A stretch of 64,000 nt of DNA from UBA11606 sp964504305. Lineage in GTDB: Bacteria > Actinomycetota > Acidimicrobiia > Acidimicrobiales > Aldehydirespiratoraceae. Location: positions 79,413 to 143,412 of the forward strand of contig CAZDEB010000010.1 of the NCBI GenBank assembly GCA_964504305.1, written 5' to 3'. The translations under genes and the position numbers were made by a program. The notes under the pieces were generated by a model that worked only from the letters and a program-made list of their open reading frames with translations, did not search any database and had not been told where the DNA came from. Every line of letters starts with the position of its first letter. Position 1 is the first letter of the stretch. Below are positions 26,454-35,724 of this stretch, piece after piece.

Positions 26454-26803
26454 GAGCCCGGACCCACGTCCGCTAGATCGTAATGAAGCGTAAACACGCG
26501 GTCGAGGTCACAAAGCTCGAGCACTCGACGCACTCGCGGTTCGGTCACAACCAAGCGAAGATCGCCCCCAAGGAGTCGGACCCGTTTGAGCGAACCGATT
26601 AGCACACCGAGACCAAACGAATCGATGAAGTCAACGCCGCTGAGGTCGAGCACCAGATGATGCTGCCCTTTGCTGACGGCGCTCATCACGTGTTGACGCA
26701 GCTCGGGGGCGGCAAGCACATCGAGCTCGCCCGCGACGTCGAGCACCGACCAGCGCGACGCATCAGCCAGTTCGAACGTATGAGTATGGACAACTAGTTC
26801 CAC
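26450..26803 (-). CDS. Anti-sigma factor antagonist (STAS domain)
   Basis: This 117-residue STAS domain protein has the phosphorylatable serine in 'GVDFIDSFGLGVLIG', matching the D-S-x-G-L site of SpoIIAA/RsbV. It overlaps the RsbW-like kinase gene by four bases, which suggests a partner-switch pair. The GTG start is fixed by TAGCGT six bases upstream. Confidence 0.92.
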   Translation of the reverse strand: MELVVHTHTFELADASRWSVLDVAGELDVLAAPELRQHVMSAVSKGQHHLVLDLSGVDFIDSFGLGVLIGSLKRVRLLGGDLRLVVTEPRVRRVLELCDLDRVFTLHYDLADVGPGS

Positions 26804-26809
26804 TTCACA

Positions 26810-26815
26810 ACGCTA
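26810..26815 (-). promoter_or_regulatory. -10 element TAGCGT of the STAS/anti-sigma operon, leaderless
   Basis: TAGCGT on the minus strand is followed by six bases and the GTG of the STAS gene. nhaA may belong to the same transcript. Confidence 0.6.
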
Positions 26816-26853
26816 CCGGACCACACGCGTGTGATTCGGTCACAGTCGTGTCC

Positions 26854-26859
26854 TAATAT
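26854..26859 (+). promoter_or_regulatory. -10 element TAATAT of the DEAH helicase gene, leaderless
   Basis: TAATAT is followed by exactly six bases and the ATG at 26866. This is close to the ideal -10 sequence and there is no Shine-Dalgarno. Confidence 0.65.
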
Positions 26860-26865
26860 TGGCGA

Positions 26866-29181
26866 ATGGCTCTGGCGTCGGAACTTCCGTCCCCCTTCGA
26901 GGCGCTGCTTCGCGACCTCGAAGCCGACGGCCGACTCGTCCATGTCGAACACCTGGCGTCGCGGCCCGAACGTCATGGCCCCCTCGCCCGGCCATGGGCG
27001 ACCAACGTTGCCGGTCACCTCGACAACTACAAGTTGTGGAGCCACCAAGCCCAAGCAATCAACTCAATCCGCGATGGCCACAACGTCGTAATCGCAACAG
27101 GAACAGCCTCTGGCAAGTCCCGTTGCTTTCAACTACCTATCGCCGAAGCCGTTGGCGATCCGGTCAAGCCGGGCACCGCACTCTTGGTGTACCCCACCAA
27201 GGCGCTTGCGCGCGACCAGCTACGAAGCCTCACCTCGATGCAACTGCCGGGCCTCGTGGCTGGCGCTTACGACGGCGACGCCAGTCCCGAAGAAAAGGCC
27301 TGGGTCCGCGACAACGCCAATGTCATCCTTACCAACCCCGACATGTTGCACGGCGGACTACTCCCCAGGCACGCCAAGTGGGACGCGCTGTTCATGCGGC
27401 TTCGTTACGTCGTCATCGACGAGCTCCACGTCTTGCGAGGTGTGTTTGGAACCCACGTCGCTCATGTGCTGCGCCGGCTGCGGCGTATTTGTCGCCACTA
27501 CGGCAGTGATCCGGTGTTTGTCTTTACGTCGGCAACTATTGGCCAACCCGAGCGGTTGGCATCGGCTCTGTGCGCCGCACCCGTCAAATCGGTCACCGAC
27601 GACGGCTCGCCTACCGGTCCCCGGCGCTTCGCACTCCTCGATCCGCCGGTGGTCGACGAGGCCACCGGAGCCCGCTCGTCGAGCAACTCCGAGGTTGCTT
27701 CCATCAGTGCCGCCTTGATCGATTCTGGTCATCGCACGATCACTTTTTGCCAAAGTCGCAAGGGAACCGAGCTCGTCGCAGCCGAGATCAACCGTCGGCT
27801 CCCGCCCCACCTGCGCAACCGAGTCGTGTCATACCGCGCCGGTTATCTCGCCGACGAGCGCCGAACGATCGAGGACCAACTGGCAACCGGCCACACCAGG
27901 GGCGTCGTAGCCACGTCGGCCCTCGAGCTGGGTGTCGATATCGGCGACCTCGATGCGTGCGTGCTCAACGGATTCCCGGGCACCATCGCGTCAATGTGGC
28001 AACAGGCCGGCCGCTCAGGGCGCCGCAACGACCCGAGCATCGCGGTGCTCGTTGCCGGCGATGATCAGCTCGACCGGTATCTCATGGGCCACCCGAACGA
28101 GGTTTTCTCACGCCCGCCCGAACCGTCCGTGGTGAACACCACCAACCCTCACATTCTCGATCCTCACCTGGCATGCGCGGCTTACGAGTTGCCGCTGTCC
28201 TACGAAGACCTTCGCTGGTGGTCCGACGAAGAACTCCACGACGGTGTCCGAAACCTCGTGCGGGCCAGCCGCCTGCGCTTGCGCCGCCGCTGGCGCAACG
28301 GCCGAGAAGAACCCGTCGCCCACTGGTGTGGGACTGGCTTTCCTTCGCGCCAGGTCGGGCTTCGTAGCGGTACCAACGCCGAGATCAAGATCATCGATCA
28401 CTACACCGACCGAGTGATTGGCACTGTCGATGCCAGCCGAGCCATCACGACCGTGCACGCCGGTGCCATTTACCTTCACCGCGGCCAAGCATTCGAAGTC
28501 ACCGACCTCGACCTTGTCGATCACGTAGCTCGTGTAGTCGAGACCGACAACAGCACCTATACGCAGCCACGATCCGATGTCGATATCAGGGTCATCGCCT
28601 CTCGAAGCTCGCGCCGCGTCGGGCGAGCAACTTTGCATCTCGGAGATGTCGAGGTCATCACCTCGGTCAGCGGCTATCAACTCCGCGATTCGAGATCGCG
28701 CAAGATTCTGGCCCACGAACCACTCGACCTGCCCGAACAACGTCTCACCACCACCGCATTTTGGTACGTCATCGATACCGACGCGATGGACGAGTCGGCC
28801 GACGCCAACCGCGATGCCCCCGGAACGCTGCACGCCGCCGAACACGCGGCGATCGGTCTGCTACCTCTATTTACGATCTGTGATCGTTGGGATGTTGGCG
28901 GCGTATCCACCGTGCACCACGACGACACCAACGGCGCAACGATCTTCGTTTACGACGGCTACCCGGGCGGGGCCGGCATAGCCGAGTTGGGCTGGGAAGC
29001 CGGCGCCGAGCACCTCCAGGCAACGTTGGAGGCCGTGCAGAGCTGTCCCTGCGCCGATGGTTGCCCATCGTGCGTGCAGTCACCGAAATGCGGAAACGGC
29101 AACGAGCCACTCGACAAATTGGGCGCCACGACCCTGTTGGCGACGATATTGGGACCAACTTCCCCACCCAAACCCAGCTAA
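26866..29181 (+). CDS. DEAH-box helicase with C-terminal DUF1998 cysteine cluster
   Basis: This 771-residue superfamily 2 helicase has motif I 'ATGTASGKS' at 77-85, motif II DELH at 185-188, 'SATIG' and the C-terminal RecA motif 'QQAGRSGRR'. The last 50 residues hold C727, C729, C733, C736 and C742 (DUF1998). It matches the actinobacterial helicase known for sitting convergently next to tad/secretion operons (M. tuberculosis Rv3649 family) and relates to Hrq1/MrfA-type repair helicases. Here two genes separate it from the tad operon. DNA repair is the best-supported role; a link to secretion is only positional. Confidence 0.92.
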   Translation: MALASELPSPFEALLRDLEADGRLVHVEHLASRPERHGPLARPWATNVAGHLDNYKLWSHQAQAINSIRDGHNVVIATGTASGKSRCFQLPIAEAVGDPVKPGTALLVYPTKALARDQLRSLTSMQLPGLVAGAYDGDASPEEKAWVRDNANVILTNPDMLHGGLLPRHAKWDALFMRLRYVVIDELHVLRGVFGTHVAHVLRRLRRICRHYGSDPVFVFTSATIGQPERLASALCAAPVKSVTDDGSPTGPRRFALLDPPVVDEATGARSSSNSEVASISAALIDSGHRTITFCQSRKGTELVAAEINRRLPPHLRNRVVSYRAGYLADERRTIEDQLATGHTRGVVATSALELGVDIGDLDACVLNGFPGTIASMWQQAGRSGRRNDPSIAVLVAGDDQLDRYLMGHPNEVFSRPPEPSVVNTTNPHILDPHLACAAYELPLSYEDLRWWSDEELHDGVRNLVRASRLRLRRRWRNGREEPVAHWCGTGFPSRQVGLRSGTNAEIKIIDHYTDRVIGTVDASRAITTVHAGAIYLHRGQAFEVTDLDLVDHVARVVETDNSTYTQPRSDVDIRVIASRSSRRVGRATLHLGDVEVITSVSGYQLRDSRSRKILAHEPLDLPEQRLTTTAFWYVIDTDAMDESADANRDAPGTLHAAEHAAIGLLPLFTICDRWDVGGVSTVHHDDTNGATIFVYDGYPGGAGIAELGWEAGAEHLQATLEAVQSCPCADGCPSCVQSPKCGNGNEPLDKLGATTLLATILGPTSPPKPS

Positions 29182-29234
29182 ATAGTCCAAACGGCCCATC
29201 ATCGCTCTGACCGGTGTCACCGACTGGATAAGGG

Positions 29235-31067
29235 ATGGAGCCAACAACTCAAACCGAGACGCCCCAATGGCGGGCGAAGCCGGCGACCGCTGTCGCGCTC
29301 CGCGTCGCTATCACGCTGGTGCCGATAATCATCGTCACAGTTGCGGCGTGGCAAATCCATCTAGCACTCGGACCCCCCAGTGTCTTCATCGATGGCGTGG
29401 CTCGCTGGGTTGCCCTCTCTACTGGTTGCACAGTCGCCATACGGCTGCTGGATCGTGTCGCCAAGAAGTTGTTGCCGCTCACGGTCTTATTGCGGATGAC
29501 CGTCGTATTCCCCGACGATGTTCCTTCGCGATTTCGCGTCGCCATGCGCTACGGCACAACCCGCCAACTCGAGCGAGATCTCAACTCCGGCGAACTAAGC
29601 GACTACACGCCTCAGGCGGCGGCCGAACGCCTTCTGGGACTGGTCACCCAACTCAGCATTCACGACCGGGCAACACGAGGCCACACCGAACGGGTCCGGG
29701 CCTACGCCGACTTGGTCGCCGACGAGATGGGATTCAGCACCGAGGAACGACAGAAGCTCCATTGGGCCGGGCTCATTCACGACATCGGCAAACTGTCGGT
29801 ACCAGCATCCATTCTCAACAAGTCCGACCCTCTGACCGAACGCGAATGGCTCCAGCTTCGGCTACATCCAAACGAGGGATGGGCGCTGGTTCAACCGCTA
29901 CGTCCGTGGCTTGGCGAGTGGGCCGAAGCAACGCGCGATCATCACGAACGCTGGGACGGCAACGGCTATCCGCAAGGTCTGCGAGGTTCAGAAATCTCGC
30001 GCGCCGGCCGGATCATCGCCGTGGTCGACGCATTCGATGTAATGACCTCCACCCGGTCGTACAAAGAGGCCATCAGCTTCGACGAGGCCCGAAGCGAGCT
30101 GGCGTCTTGCAACGCAACCCACTTCGACCCAGAAGTCATCCGTTCCTTTCTCAGCCTCTCGCTCACGAAACGTCGTAAGCGGTGGTCATTCGTAAGTTGG
30201 GTTGCCAACTCACCCATCGTGGCATCGGTCAGCTCTGGCGCAGCAGTCCCCACCAGCGTGGTTGCCGGCATGGCCGCGGCGACGGTCGCCGCCAGCAGCA
30301 TGGTGATCCCTGTCTCTGAGCCCGACCCGCCTCTGGAGATGGCCATAGAACGGGTCGTCGAGCCAACCACGACGTCGACGATTGCACCAACTACCACCGC
30401 TCCCAGCACGACCGTGGCGCCTACGACGTTGGCTCCTACAACTACCACCGCCCCCACGACCACCACCGAAGCGCCGGTTACGACCACCACTGCGGCGCCC
30501 GCAACCACCACAGTCGCGCCGGTGACCACCACGCTCGAACCGGCGTCACTTCTGGCCAACGGGTACCTCGGCGGCGGCAGCGGCAACATTCTCAACCTGG
30601 TGCCCTCGATCTCTGGCGGTCAAACCCTCAACGTTGACGGTGACGCCAACCCGGGGCTGACGATCCCCCGCTCAACGAGTGGTCTGATCGAAATCAACAG
30701 TCCCAGCGTCCGGGCTTGGTCGCTTCCCGTCAACTCCGACACCGTCCTCGCGGGCAACGCTTCTCTACGTATCCACGCGGCCATCGACGGCTTCCAAGAC
30801 GGTTTCGCCGTACTTCTAGTCGGACTTGTTGAGTGCACAGGGCCTTCCTCGGGATGTACCGAGATCACCTCCGGCCAAACTGGCTTTGCCCAGGTCGGAT
30901 TCGGCTCCACCTTCGGCGAAATCGAGGTGTACCTCGGCAACATCAACCGGACGATCGCCGCCGGCAACCATCTCCTGGTTACTGTTGCGGTTGCCCAAGA
31001 CTCGACCCACGACGTGTGGGTCGAATTCGGCACCCCCACCTACCCGTCCGAGCTACGGATCACCTGA
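29235..31067 (+). CDS. HD-GYP membrane protein with Thr-rich stalk and secreted C-terminal domain
   Basis: This 610-residue protein has two N-terminal hydrophobic segments (about 20-42 and 56-72) and a complete HD-GYP domain: H150, H182-D183, K186, H211, H236-H237-E238, G244-Y245-P246 and D265. It therefore probably degrades cyclic di-GMP in the cytoplasm. A third membrane helix (about 337-360) leads to a Pro/Thr linker (374-435) and an unrecognised, probably extracellular domain of about 170 residues with a Cys pair (VECTGPSSGCTE). The layout suggests a link between an outside domain and internal cyclic di-GMP. The ATG is directly preceded by AAGGG, too close to be a normal ribosome site. 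Confidence 0.87.
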   Translation: MEPTTQTETPQWRAKPATAVALRVAITLVPIIIVTVAAWQIHLALGPPSVFIDGVARWVALSTGCTVAIRLLDRVAKKLLPLTVLLRMTVVFPDDVPSRFRVAMRYGTTRQLERDLNSGELSDYTPQAAAERLLGLVTQLSIHDRATRGHTERVRAYADLVADEMGFSTEERQKLHWAGLIHDIGKLSVPASILNKSDPLTEREWLQLRLHPNEGWALVQPLRPWLGEWAEATRDHHERWDGNGYPQGLRGSEISRAGRIIAVVDAFDVMTSTRSYKEAISFDEARSELASCNATHFDPEVIRSFLSLSLTKRRKRWSFVSWVANSPIVASVSSGAAVPTSVVAGMAAATVAASSMVIPVSEPDPPLEMAIERVVEPTTTSTIAPTTTAPSTTVAPTTLAPTTTTAPTTTTEAPVTTTTAAPATTTVAPVTTTLEPASLLANGYLGGGSGNILNLVPSISGGQTLNVDGDANPGLTIPRSTSGLIEINSPSVRAWSLPVNSDTVLAGNASLRIHAAIDGFQDGFAVLLVGLVECTGPSSGCTEITSGQTGFAQVGFGSTFGEIEVYLGNINRTIAAGNHLLVTVAVAQDSTHDVWVEFGTPTYPSELRIT

Positions 31068-31086
31068 ACCCCCTGACTGCCCTGCT

Positions 31087-32556
31087 GTGAGCTCAACCGA
31101 ACCACCCGTTGTCGTAATCGGGACCGGACCAACCGGAGCGGTCGCGGCCGCGACCCTCGTCGCACGCGGCGTTTCGGTTCTCGTACTCGAAAGCGGCGAC
31201 CAAGCCCCCGGTGGCCTCGTAGTAAAAGCAGCCGGAAGAACCGTTTTTCGTAAGCCGGACCAAACCCAGCTCCGAAACAACCGCAACAGCTCGCCGCCGG
31301 GTCGACCCAGTGACTGGTGGTCAGCGCTTACGCCCGGCGGACTATCCAACTACTGGACCGCGGCGGTGCCACGATTCGCTCCAGACGACTTCAACGTCGG
31401 AGCGTCGGTGGACGAGCGTTACAAGTGGCCTTTCGAATACTCAGACCTCGAACCGTTCTACGAAACCGCCGAGCACTATCTGACGATCACCAACGACCAG
31501 CCCATCCTCGGCATACCTCACGGCGTCGGCGCCCACCACCGTCGCGCCCCTCGGGGCTGGCAACCGGTGATCGACGCCGCAGCAGCCGCCGGTGAGGGAA
31601 TCGGGTTGACACCAGCAGCGATCGGGAACCGATGGATGGCGGCGCGACGCACCACCGAGTTCGAAAGCTACAGATGCGTGGTAGCCCCGCTCGAGTCGTC
31701 GCAAGAGTTGAAAGTACGACGCCGAGCTCACGTTTCCTCGATCCATTGGTCGTCAACGGCAGGGCGCGTGGATGGCGTAATGATCTCTGATCAATCCGGT
31801 GGCCCAGACGTTTTCCAACCGGCGCAAGCCGTGGTGCTGGCTGCGGGGACGATCGACTCGACCGCGGTCCTGTTGCGTTCGACCAGTAGCGACCATCCCG
31901 ATGGTCTGGGAAACGCCGATGGAATCTTGGGCCGCTATCTCCACGATCATCCGCGTGAATGGTTCCTGGCCGAACTCGATTCCCCGAAGCCCTGTCTCGA
32001 CCATCCACTGTTGGTGGCGCGTGCTTCGCACCACGAAACTGGCCTACTGGCCACTCAACATTCGATCGGTTTGGGAGCACCCGTCGACCGTCTACGAGCA
32101 TGGGCTGGTCGATCGTCACGCCGACACGGAGTGAACGTGTTCTCGACCATGATTCCAACCGACGATCTCGGCGTTCGACTCGAAGCCGATCCGGGCGGTG
32201 GGCGAAACGATCGCATCGAGATCGCCCTCTCATACGACGGCTCGGCCATCGACAACCTGCGAGCAAACCGAGATCGGCTACGAGACATTTTTGCGCTGGC
32301 CGGAATATCAATGACCACTGACGACCCGTTCCAGATGCCGGTACCGGGGTCGTCAGTGCATCTCGGCGGATCGATCCGCATGCACAATCGTGCCGAGTTC
32401 GGTGTTCTCGACAAATGGAACCAGCTGCACCACGGTGACGGTCTCGTCGTGTGTGATGCCAGCTGTTTCACCACCAGCCCCGAGAAGAACCCGACCCTCA
32501 CGGCGATGGCGATCGCGATCCGCGCCGCCGATCACCTCGCCGACCAACTCGGTTAA
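31087..32556 (+). CDS. GMC-family FAD-dependent oxidoreductase
   Basis: From the GTG at 31087 this is a 489-residue flavoprotein with an N-terminal dinucleotide motif 'VVIGTGPTGAVAAATL', a middle 'LAAGTIDSTAVLL' and the GMC C-terminal signature 'VCDASCFTTSPEKNPTLTAMAIAIRAADHL'. Substrates of the family are alcohols, sugars or sterols; none can be chosen here. No signal peptide is seen. It starts 20 bases after the HD-GYP gene and is probably in the same transcript. An upstream in-frame extension into the HD-GYP gene is rejected. Confidence 0.88.
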   Translation: MSSTEPPVVVIGTGPTGAVAAATLVARGVSVLVLESGDQAPGGLVVKAAGRTVFRKPDQTQLRNNRNSSPPGRPSDWWSALTPGGLSNYWTAAVPRFAPDDFNVGASVDERYKWPFEYSDLEPFYETAEHYLTITNDQPILGIPHGVGAHHRRAPRGWQPVIDAAAAAGEGIGLTPAAIGNRWMAARRTTEFESYRCVVAPLESSQELKVRRRAHVSSIHWSSTAGRVDGVMISDQSGGPDVFQPAQAVVLAAGTIDSTAVLLRSTSSDHPDGLGNADGILGRYLHDHPREWFLAELDSPKPCLDHPLLVARASHHETGLLATQHSIGLGAPVDRLRAWAGRSSRRHGVNVFSTMIPTDDLGVRLEADPGGGRNDRIEIALSYDGSAIDNLRANRDRLRDIFALAGISMTTDDPFQMPVPGSSVHLGGSIRMHNRAEFGVLDKWNQLHHGDGLVVCDASCFTTSPEKNPTLTAMAIAIRAADHLADQLG

Positions 32557-32569
32557 CCAACCGCGCCAA

Positions 32570-32965
32570 TCACTCAAGGCGCATCGTCGCTTCGGCCTCG
32601 AGGGTGACATCGTTGAGCAATAGTCCGATGATCGGCACGGATGTCGGCTCGTCGTAGCTGACCTCGACCACGGCTCGACCGTTGCGTCGGCGCACTTCGA
32701 CTTCGAGGCGATATGGGGCCAGGTCGCCAGCGACGGCAACGGCGCGTTCGACATCGTCGTCGGTTCCTCCAACCGCGGCTGCTCTCGCTCCTTCGCGGGC
32801 GGCGTGGGTGACCATGATGCGGGCGTGCACGACCAGACCTACTTGGATTACCGCAAGCAAAACCACCGCTATAGCGGGCAAGAGCAGCGCGGCCTCGACA
32901 GTTGATTGACCGCGGTCGGCGGTCGGGCCCGCGGCAGTACCGCGGGCCCGAAGCCGGATGCTCAC
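32570..32965 (-). CDS. TadE-like pilus assembly protein
   Basis: This 131-residue protein carries the pseudopilin-like start 'DRGQSTVEAALLLPAIAVVLLAVIQVGLV', with a prepilin-type cleavage region before a single membrane helix, then an acidic exported domain. It is the last gene of the tad operon. Its GTG overlaps the preceding DUF4244 stop (GTGA). A prepilin peptidase gene is not present in the window. Confidence 0.88.
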   Translation of the reverse strand: MSIRLRARGTAAGPTADRGQSTVEAALLLPAIAVVLLAVIQVGLVVHARIMVTHAAREGARAAAVGGTDDDVERAVAVAGDLAPYRLEVEVRRRNGRAVVEVSYDEPTSVPIIGLLLNDVTLEAEATMRLE

Positions 32966-33171
32966 GCGACCCGAGAAGCGACCGAGTTGATAACCCGATC
33001 AAGCAGGTCTGACACGGCCGAGGTGCTGGATGCCCACGAGATGACCAAAATGGCCATCGCCGCGGCTCCAAGAATCACCAGGGCATACTCGGCCGTTGCT
33101 TGGCCGCGATCTGAGGCGGCCCTGAACCGCGAAATCATCGAAGTGATGACCGATGTGTAAATTGCTGACAT
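32962..33171 (-). CDS. Flp/DUF4244-type pilin-like protein (69 aa)
   Basis: From ATG 33171 the protein has a short basic leader and 'DRGQATAEYALVILGAAAMAILVISW', the Flp pilin-type cleavage and hydrophobic helix with the Glu at +5, then a short tail. This matches the actinobacterial DUF4244 pilin-like family. A GGAG Shine-Dalgarno lies eight bases upstream. The long frame that runs on to 34059 is a shadow of tadC. Confidence 0.9.
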   Translation of the reverse strand: MSAIYTSVITSMISRFRAASDRGQATAEYALVILGAAAMAILVISWASSTSAVSDLLDRVINSVASRVA

Positions 33172-33215
33172 GTTGTTTCTCCAGTTTGGAAAGGTAAGAC
33201 GACGGGGAAGTCGAG

Positions 33216-33974
33216 TTAGGAGCCGGGAAAGCTGAGCTGACCCAGAGAACCAAGCAACACCGGCACAACGGTGAGCAACGCAAAGGCCGGCAAGACGCAT
33301 ACGACGAGCGGCAACAGCATCGTGACGGGAAGTCGCCGGGCCCGTTCTTCGGCCAGCTGACGCCGACGCCGGCGAGCCGAGTCGGACGCTCGCACCAAAC
33401 CGGGTCCAAGAGCAGCACCATCGTGCTCGGCGGCGATGAGCACCGTGAACAGCACCCGAGCCGAGGGGCCGAGGCGTTCGACCGCCCACTCGAGCGACTC
33501 GGCGAAGGTCTCGCCCGACCTGGCGCGGGCCAGTGTCTCGTCGACTACGACGCGGTAAACCCCGGGTAGCCACTCGACGCAGATCTCCAAGGAGTCTCGA
33601 GTGGATAGGCCCGAGTTGACCCCGAGATAGACAAGGTCGATTACTTCGGGAAGGCCACGCTCGATAGCCGCGGCTCGACGCTTGGTACGCCGTCGAGCCC
33701 TCCCGATCGCCACCAACAGCGCTAGCACCGGACCGCCGACCAGCGCCGGGGGGAATACAACAACAAGTGCGACCGAGCTCACCGCTACAACCGCCAATTC
33801 TTGATCGCTCAGTTCGGCGGTCACCGGCACGGCGCCGAGAAACGTTCGTAGACGCGAGCCGAGTGCCACACCGCGACCCGCAGACGCCGTAGCGGTTTGC
33901 GCCAGTCGAGAAGGTAGCCGCCGCGGCGACAAAACCAGCCACGCGACAACGCCCGACAGTACGACTTCGGTCAT
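33216..33974 (-). CDS. Type II secretion F / TadC-like membrane protein
   Basis: This 252-residue protein has a TadC layout: N-terminal hydrophobic segments (LSGVVAWLVL; VVAVSSVALVVVFP), a central T2SSF helical domain ('RGLPEVIDLVYLGVNSGLSTRDSLEI') and a C-terminal helix 'TMLLPLVVCVLPAFALLTVVPVLLG'. It forms the inner-membrane platform for the pilus or secretion ATPase. The ATG overlaps the tadB stop (ATGA). Confidence 0.88.
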   Translation of the reverse strand: MTEVVLSGVVAWLVLSPRRLPSRLAQTATASAGRGVALGSRLRTFLGAVPVTAELSDQELAVVAVSSVALVVVFPPALVGGPVLALLVAIGRARRRTKRRAAAIERGLPEVIDLVYLGVNSGLSTRDSLEICVEWLPGVYRVVVDETLARARSGETFAESLEWAVERLGPSARVLFTVLIAAEHDGAALGPGLVRASDSARRRRRQLAEERARRLPVTMLLPLVVCVLPAFALLTVVPVLLGSLGQLSFPGS

Positions 33975-34663
33975 GTCGCAACCGCTCCGGTGAGACGAAC
34001 CATCCACAGCAATCCGATGGCGTCGAGGGTAAGCCCCACGCTGATACAGAGCCATCCAACCGGCGTCGTGAGCAACACTGTCACCGCCGAAGTGTCGAGA
34101 AACGAGAGCAAGGCCAGAAACACAACCGGTGACGCGGCCAACAACACACCGGAGGCTCGGCTCTGCGATGTCAGCGAGCGAACCTCACGTTGCAGATCGG
34201 CCCGTTCGCGCAGCGTGGTCCCGGCCCGATCGAGAGCATCGGCCATCGCCGCGCCGGTCACCTGGCCAAGCCGAAACACCGCCCGCACAACATCAGCGTC
34301 ACCATGATCGAGTTCGGCGGCCCAATGATCGACCGCGACCCCCAGGCGTTCACCAGCGCTAACGCGTTGCATCACCGGTCGCAGAGATGCGCTGAGCGGA
34401 CCGTTACCAGCGACGACCCGGTCGAGCGCCCCCCGCAGGGTGGCGCCTCCACGAAGATCGCGGGCCACAAGCTCGAGCAGCACCGGCAAGGCTTGAATCT
34501 GGCGGGCTCGGTTTCGACGATGAGTCAGTCGCTTCCAGACCCTCGACCAACCGGACCGCTCCCTGAACACTTCGGATTCGACCACAAGCGGTCGCGCCGC
34601 CCGGCCCTGAGGGATGGCCGCACCAAGTGCAGCAAAGAGCCCACCAACAATGAGGGTGATCAT
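33971..34663 (-). CDS. Type II secretion F / TadB-like membrane protein
   Basis: This 230-residue protein has an N-terminal helix 'ITLIVGGLFAALGAAIP', a T2SSF domain ('ALPVLLELVARDLRGGATLRGAL') and two C-terminal helices. ATG 34663 overlaps the tadA stop (ATGA); the longer frame to 34894 lies inside tadA and is rejected. It pairs with TadC as the membrane platform. Confidence 0.88.
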   Translation of the reverse strand: MITLIVGGLFAALGAAIPQGRAARPLVVESEVFRERSGWSRVWKRLTHRRNRARQIQALPVLLELVARDLRGGATLRGALDRVVAGNGPLSASLRPVMQRVSAGERLGVAVDHWAAELDHGDADVVRAVFRLGQVTGAAMADALDRAGTTLRERADLQREVRSLTSQSRASGVLLAASPVVFLALLSFLDTSAVTVLLTTPVGWLCISVGLTLDAIGLLWMVRLTGAVAT

Positions 34664-35724
34664 CGCGACGCCTCCCAAACAAGGTCGACTTCGGCTGGTC
34701 CGCACACTCGAGCCAAGGCCGCGACTTGCCGCTTTCCGTCGGACCCTCGCTCGACGTGCACCACGAAGTCGACGGCGTTGGCGATCTGCGTACGCAACGC
34801 CTCTAGCGGGACACCATCGCCACTCAACAAGGCCAGCGTTTCGAGTCGGTGTAGGGCATCCAACGGTCCGTTGGCATGAACCGTCGACAGGCAACCTCGG
34901 TGACCAGTATTGAGCGCCTGCACAAGATCGAGAGCCTCACCACCACGCACCTCACCAACCACCAAGCGGTCGGGGCGCATTCGCAAGGCATTGCGAACAA
35001 GATCTCGAATCGTCAACAGCCCTACGCCTTCGGCCGACTCGGGACGCGCTTCGAGGCGGATCACGTGAGGGTGAGGCAAGCGAAGCTCGGCCGAATCCTC
35101 GACCGTGACGATCCGAGAGGTCGGTTCGATCAGTGTCGCCACTGCATTGAGCATCGTCGTCTTACCGGCCCCGGTACCACCACTGACAATGATGTTCTCG
35201 CCCCGCAAAACCGCGTCGCGAATTTGGTTGGCGGCTTCGGCGCCGGCAAACGCGGCAAGGTCGAGCGTTCGCAGAACGAATCGGCGAATCGTGATGTAAG
35301 GGCCGTCGAGAGCCACCGGAGGGACAACAATGTGCAAGCGGCTGCCGTCGGCCAAGCGACCATCGACACATGGTGAACTTCGATCAACCCGCCGGCCGAT
35401 TGGGGCAACCAAACGCTCGACCAGATGATCGATGTCGTCTCGGCTCAAGACAAGTGCTTGGGGCTCGAGCTTTCCGTGGCGCTCGATCCACACCGGACCC
35501 GGCCCGTTCACCATCACTTCGCTCACGTCGGGATCGGCAAACAGTTCTTCGATCGGGCCAAGCCCATCTCGACGAGCTATGACGCGCTGCACGAGAGCGT
35601 CGCGTTCGGGCACCGACAACAACGGGGCGTGGCGAGAAATGATCGACTCGACATCGGCCGTCGGGCCAAGGTCGAGAAGATCGCGATGGACCTGATCAAG
35701 CAAAACCGGGTGGGCGGAGGTCAC
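34660..35724 (-). CDS. TadA/CpaF secretion ATPase
   Basis: This 354-residue type II/IV secretion ATPase powers Flp pilus assembly. It shows 'GLGPIEELFADPDVSEVMVNG', Walker A 'GGTGAGKTT' at 182-190, the Asp box 'RIVTVEDSAELRL', Walker B 'LVVGEVRGGEALDLVQALNTGH' and a His box 'STVHANGP'. GTG 35724 is chosen since it overlaps the TadZ stop (GTGA); a longer frame to 35790 is less likely. Confidence 0.93.
   Translation of the reverse strand: MTSAHPVLLDQVHRDLLDLGPTADVESIISRHAPLLSVPERDALVQRVIARRDGLGPIEELFADPDVSEVMVNGPGPVWIERHGKLEPQALVLSRDDIDHLVERLVAPIGRRVDRSSPCVDGRLADGSRLHIVVPPVALDGPYITIRRFVLRTLDLAAFAGAEAANQIRDAVLRGENIIVSGGTGAGKTTMLNAVATLIEPTSRIVTVEDSAELRLPHPHVIRLEARPESAEGVGLLTIRDLVRNALRMRPDRLVVGEVRGGEALDLVQALNTGHRGCLSTVHANGPLDALHRLETLALLSGDGVPLEALRTQIANAVDFVVHVERGSDGKRQVAALARVCGPAEVDLVWEASR

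Noticed and set aside
32962..34059. 365-codon frame covering tadC
   Set aside because: Only the last 69 codons (from 33171) form the DUF4244 pilin-like gene with its own ribosome site.
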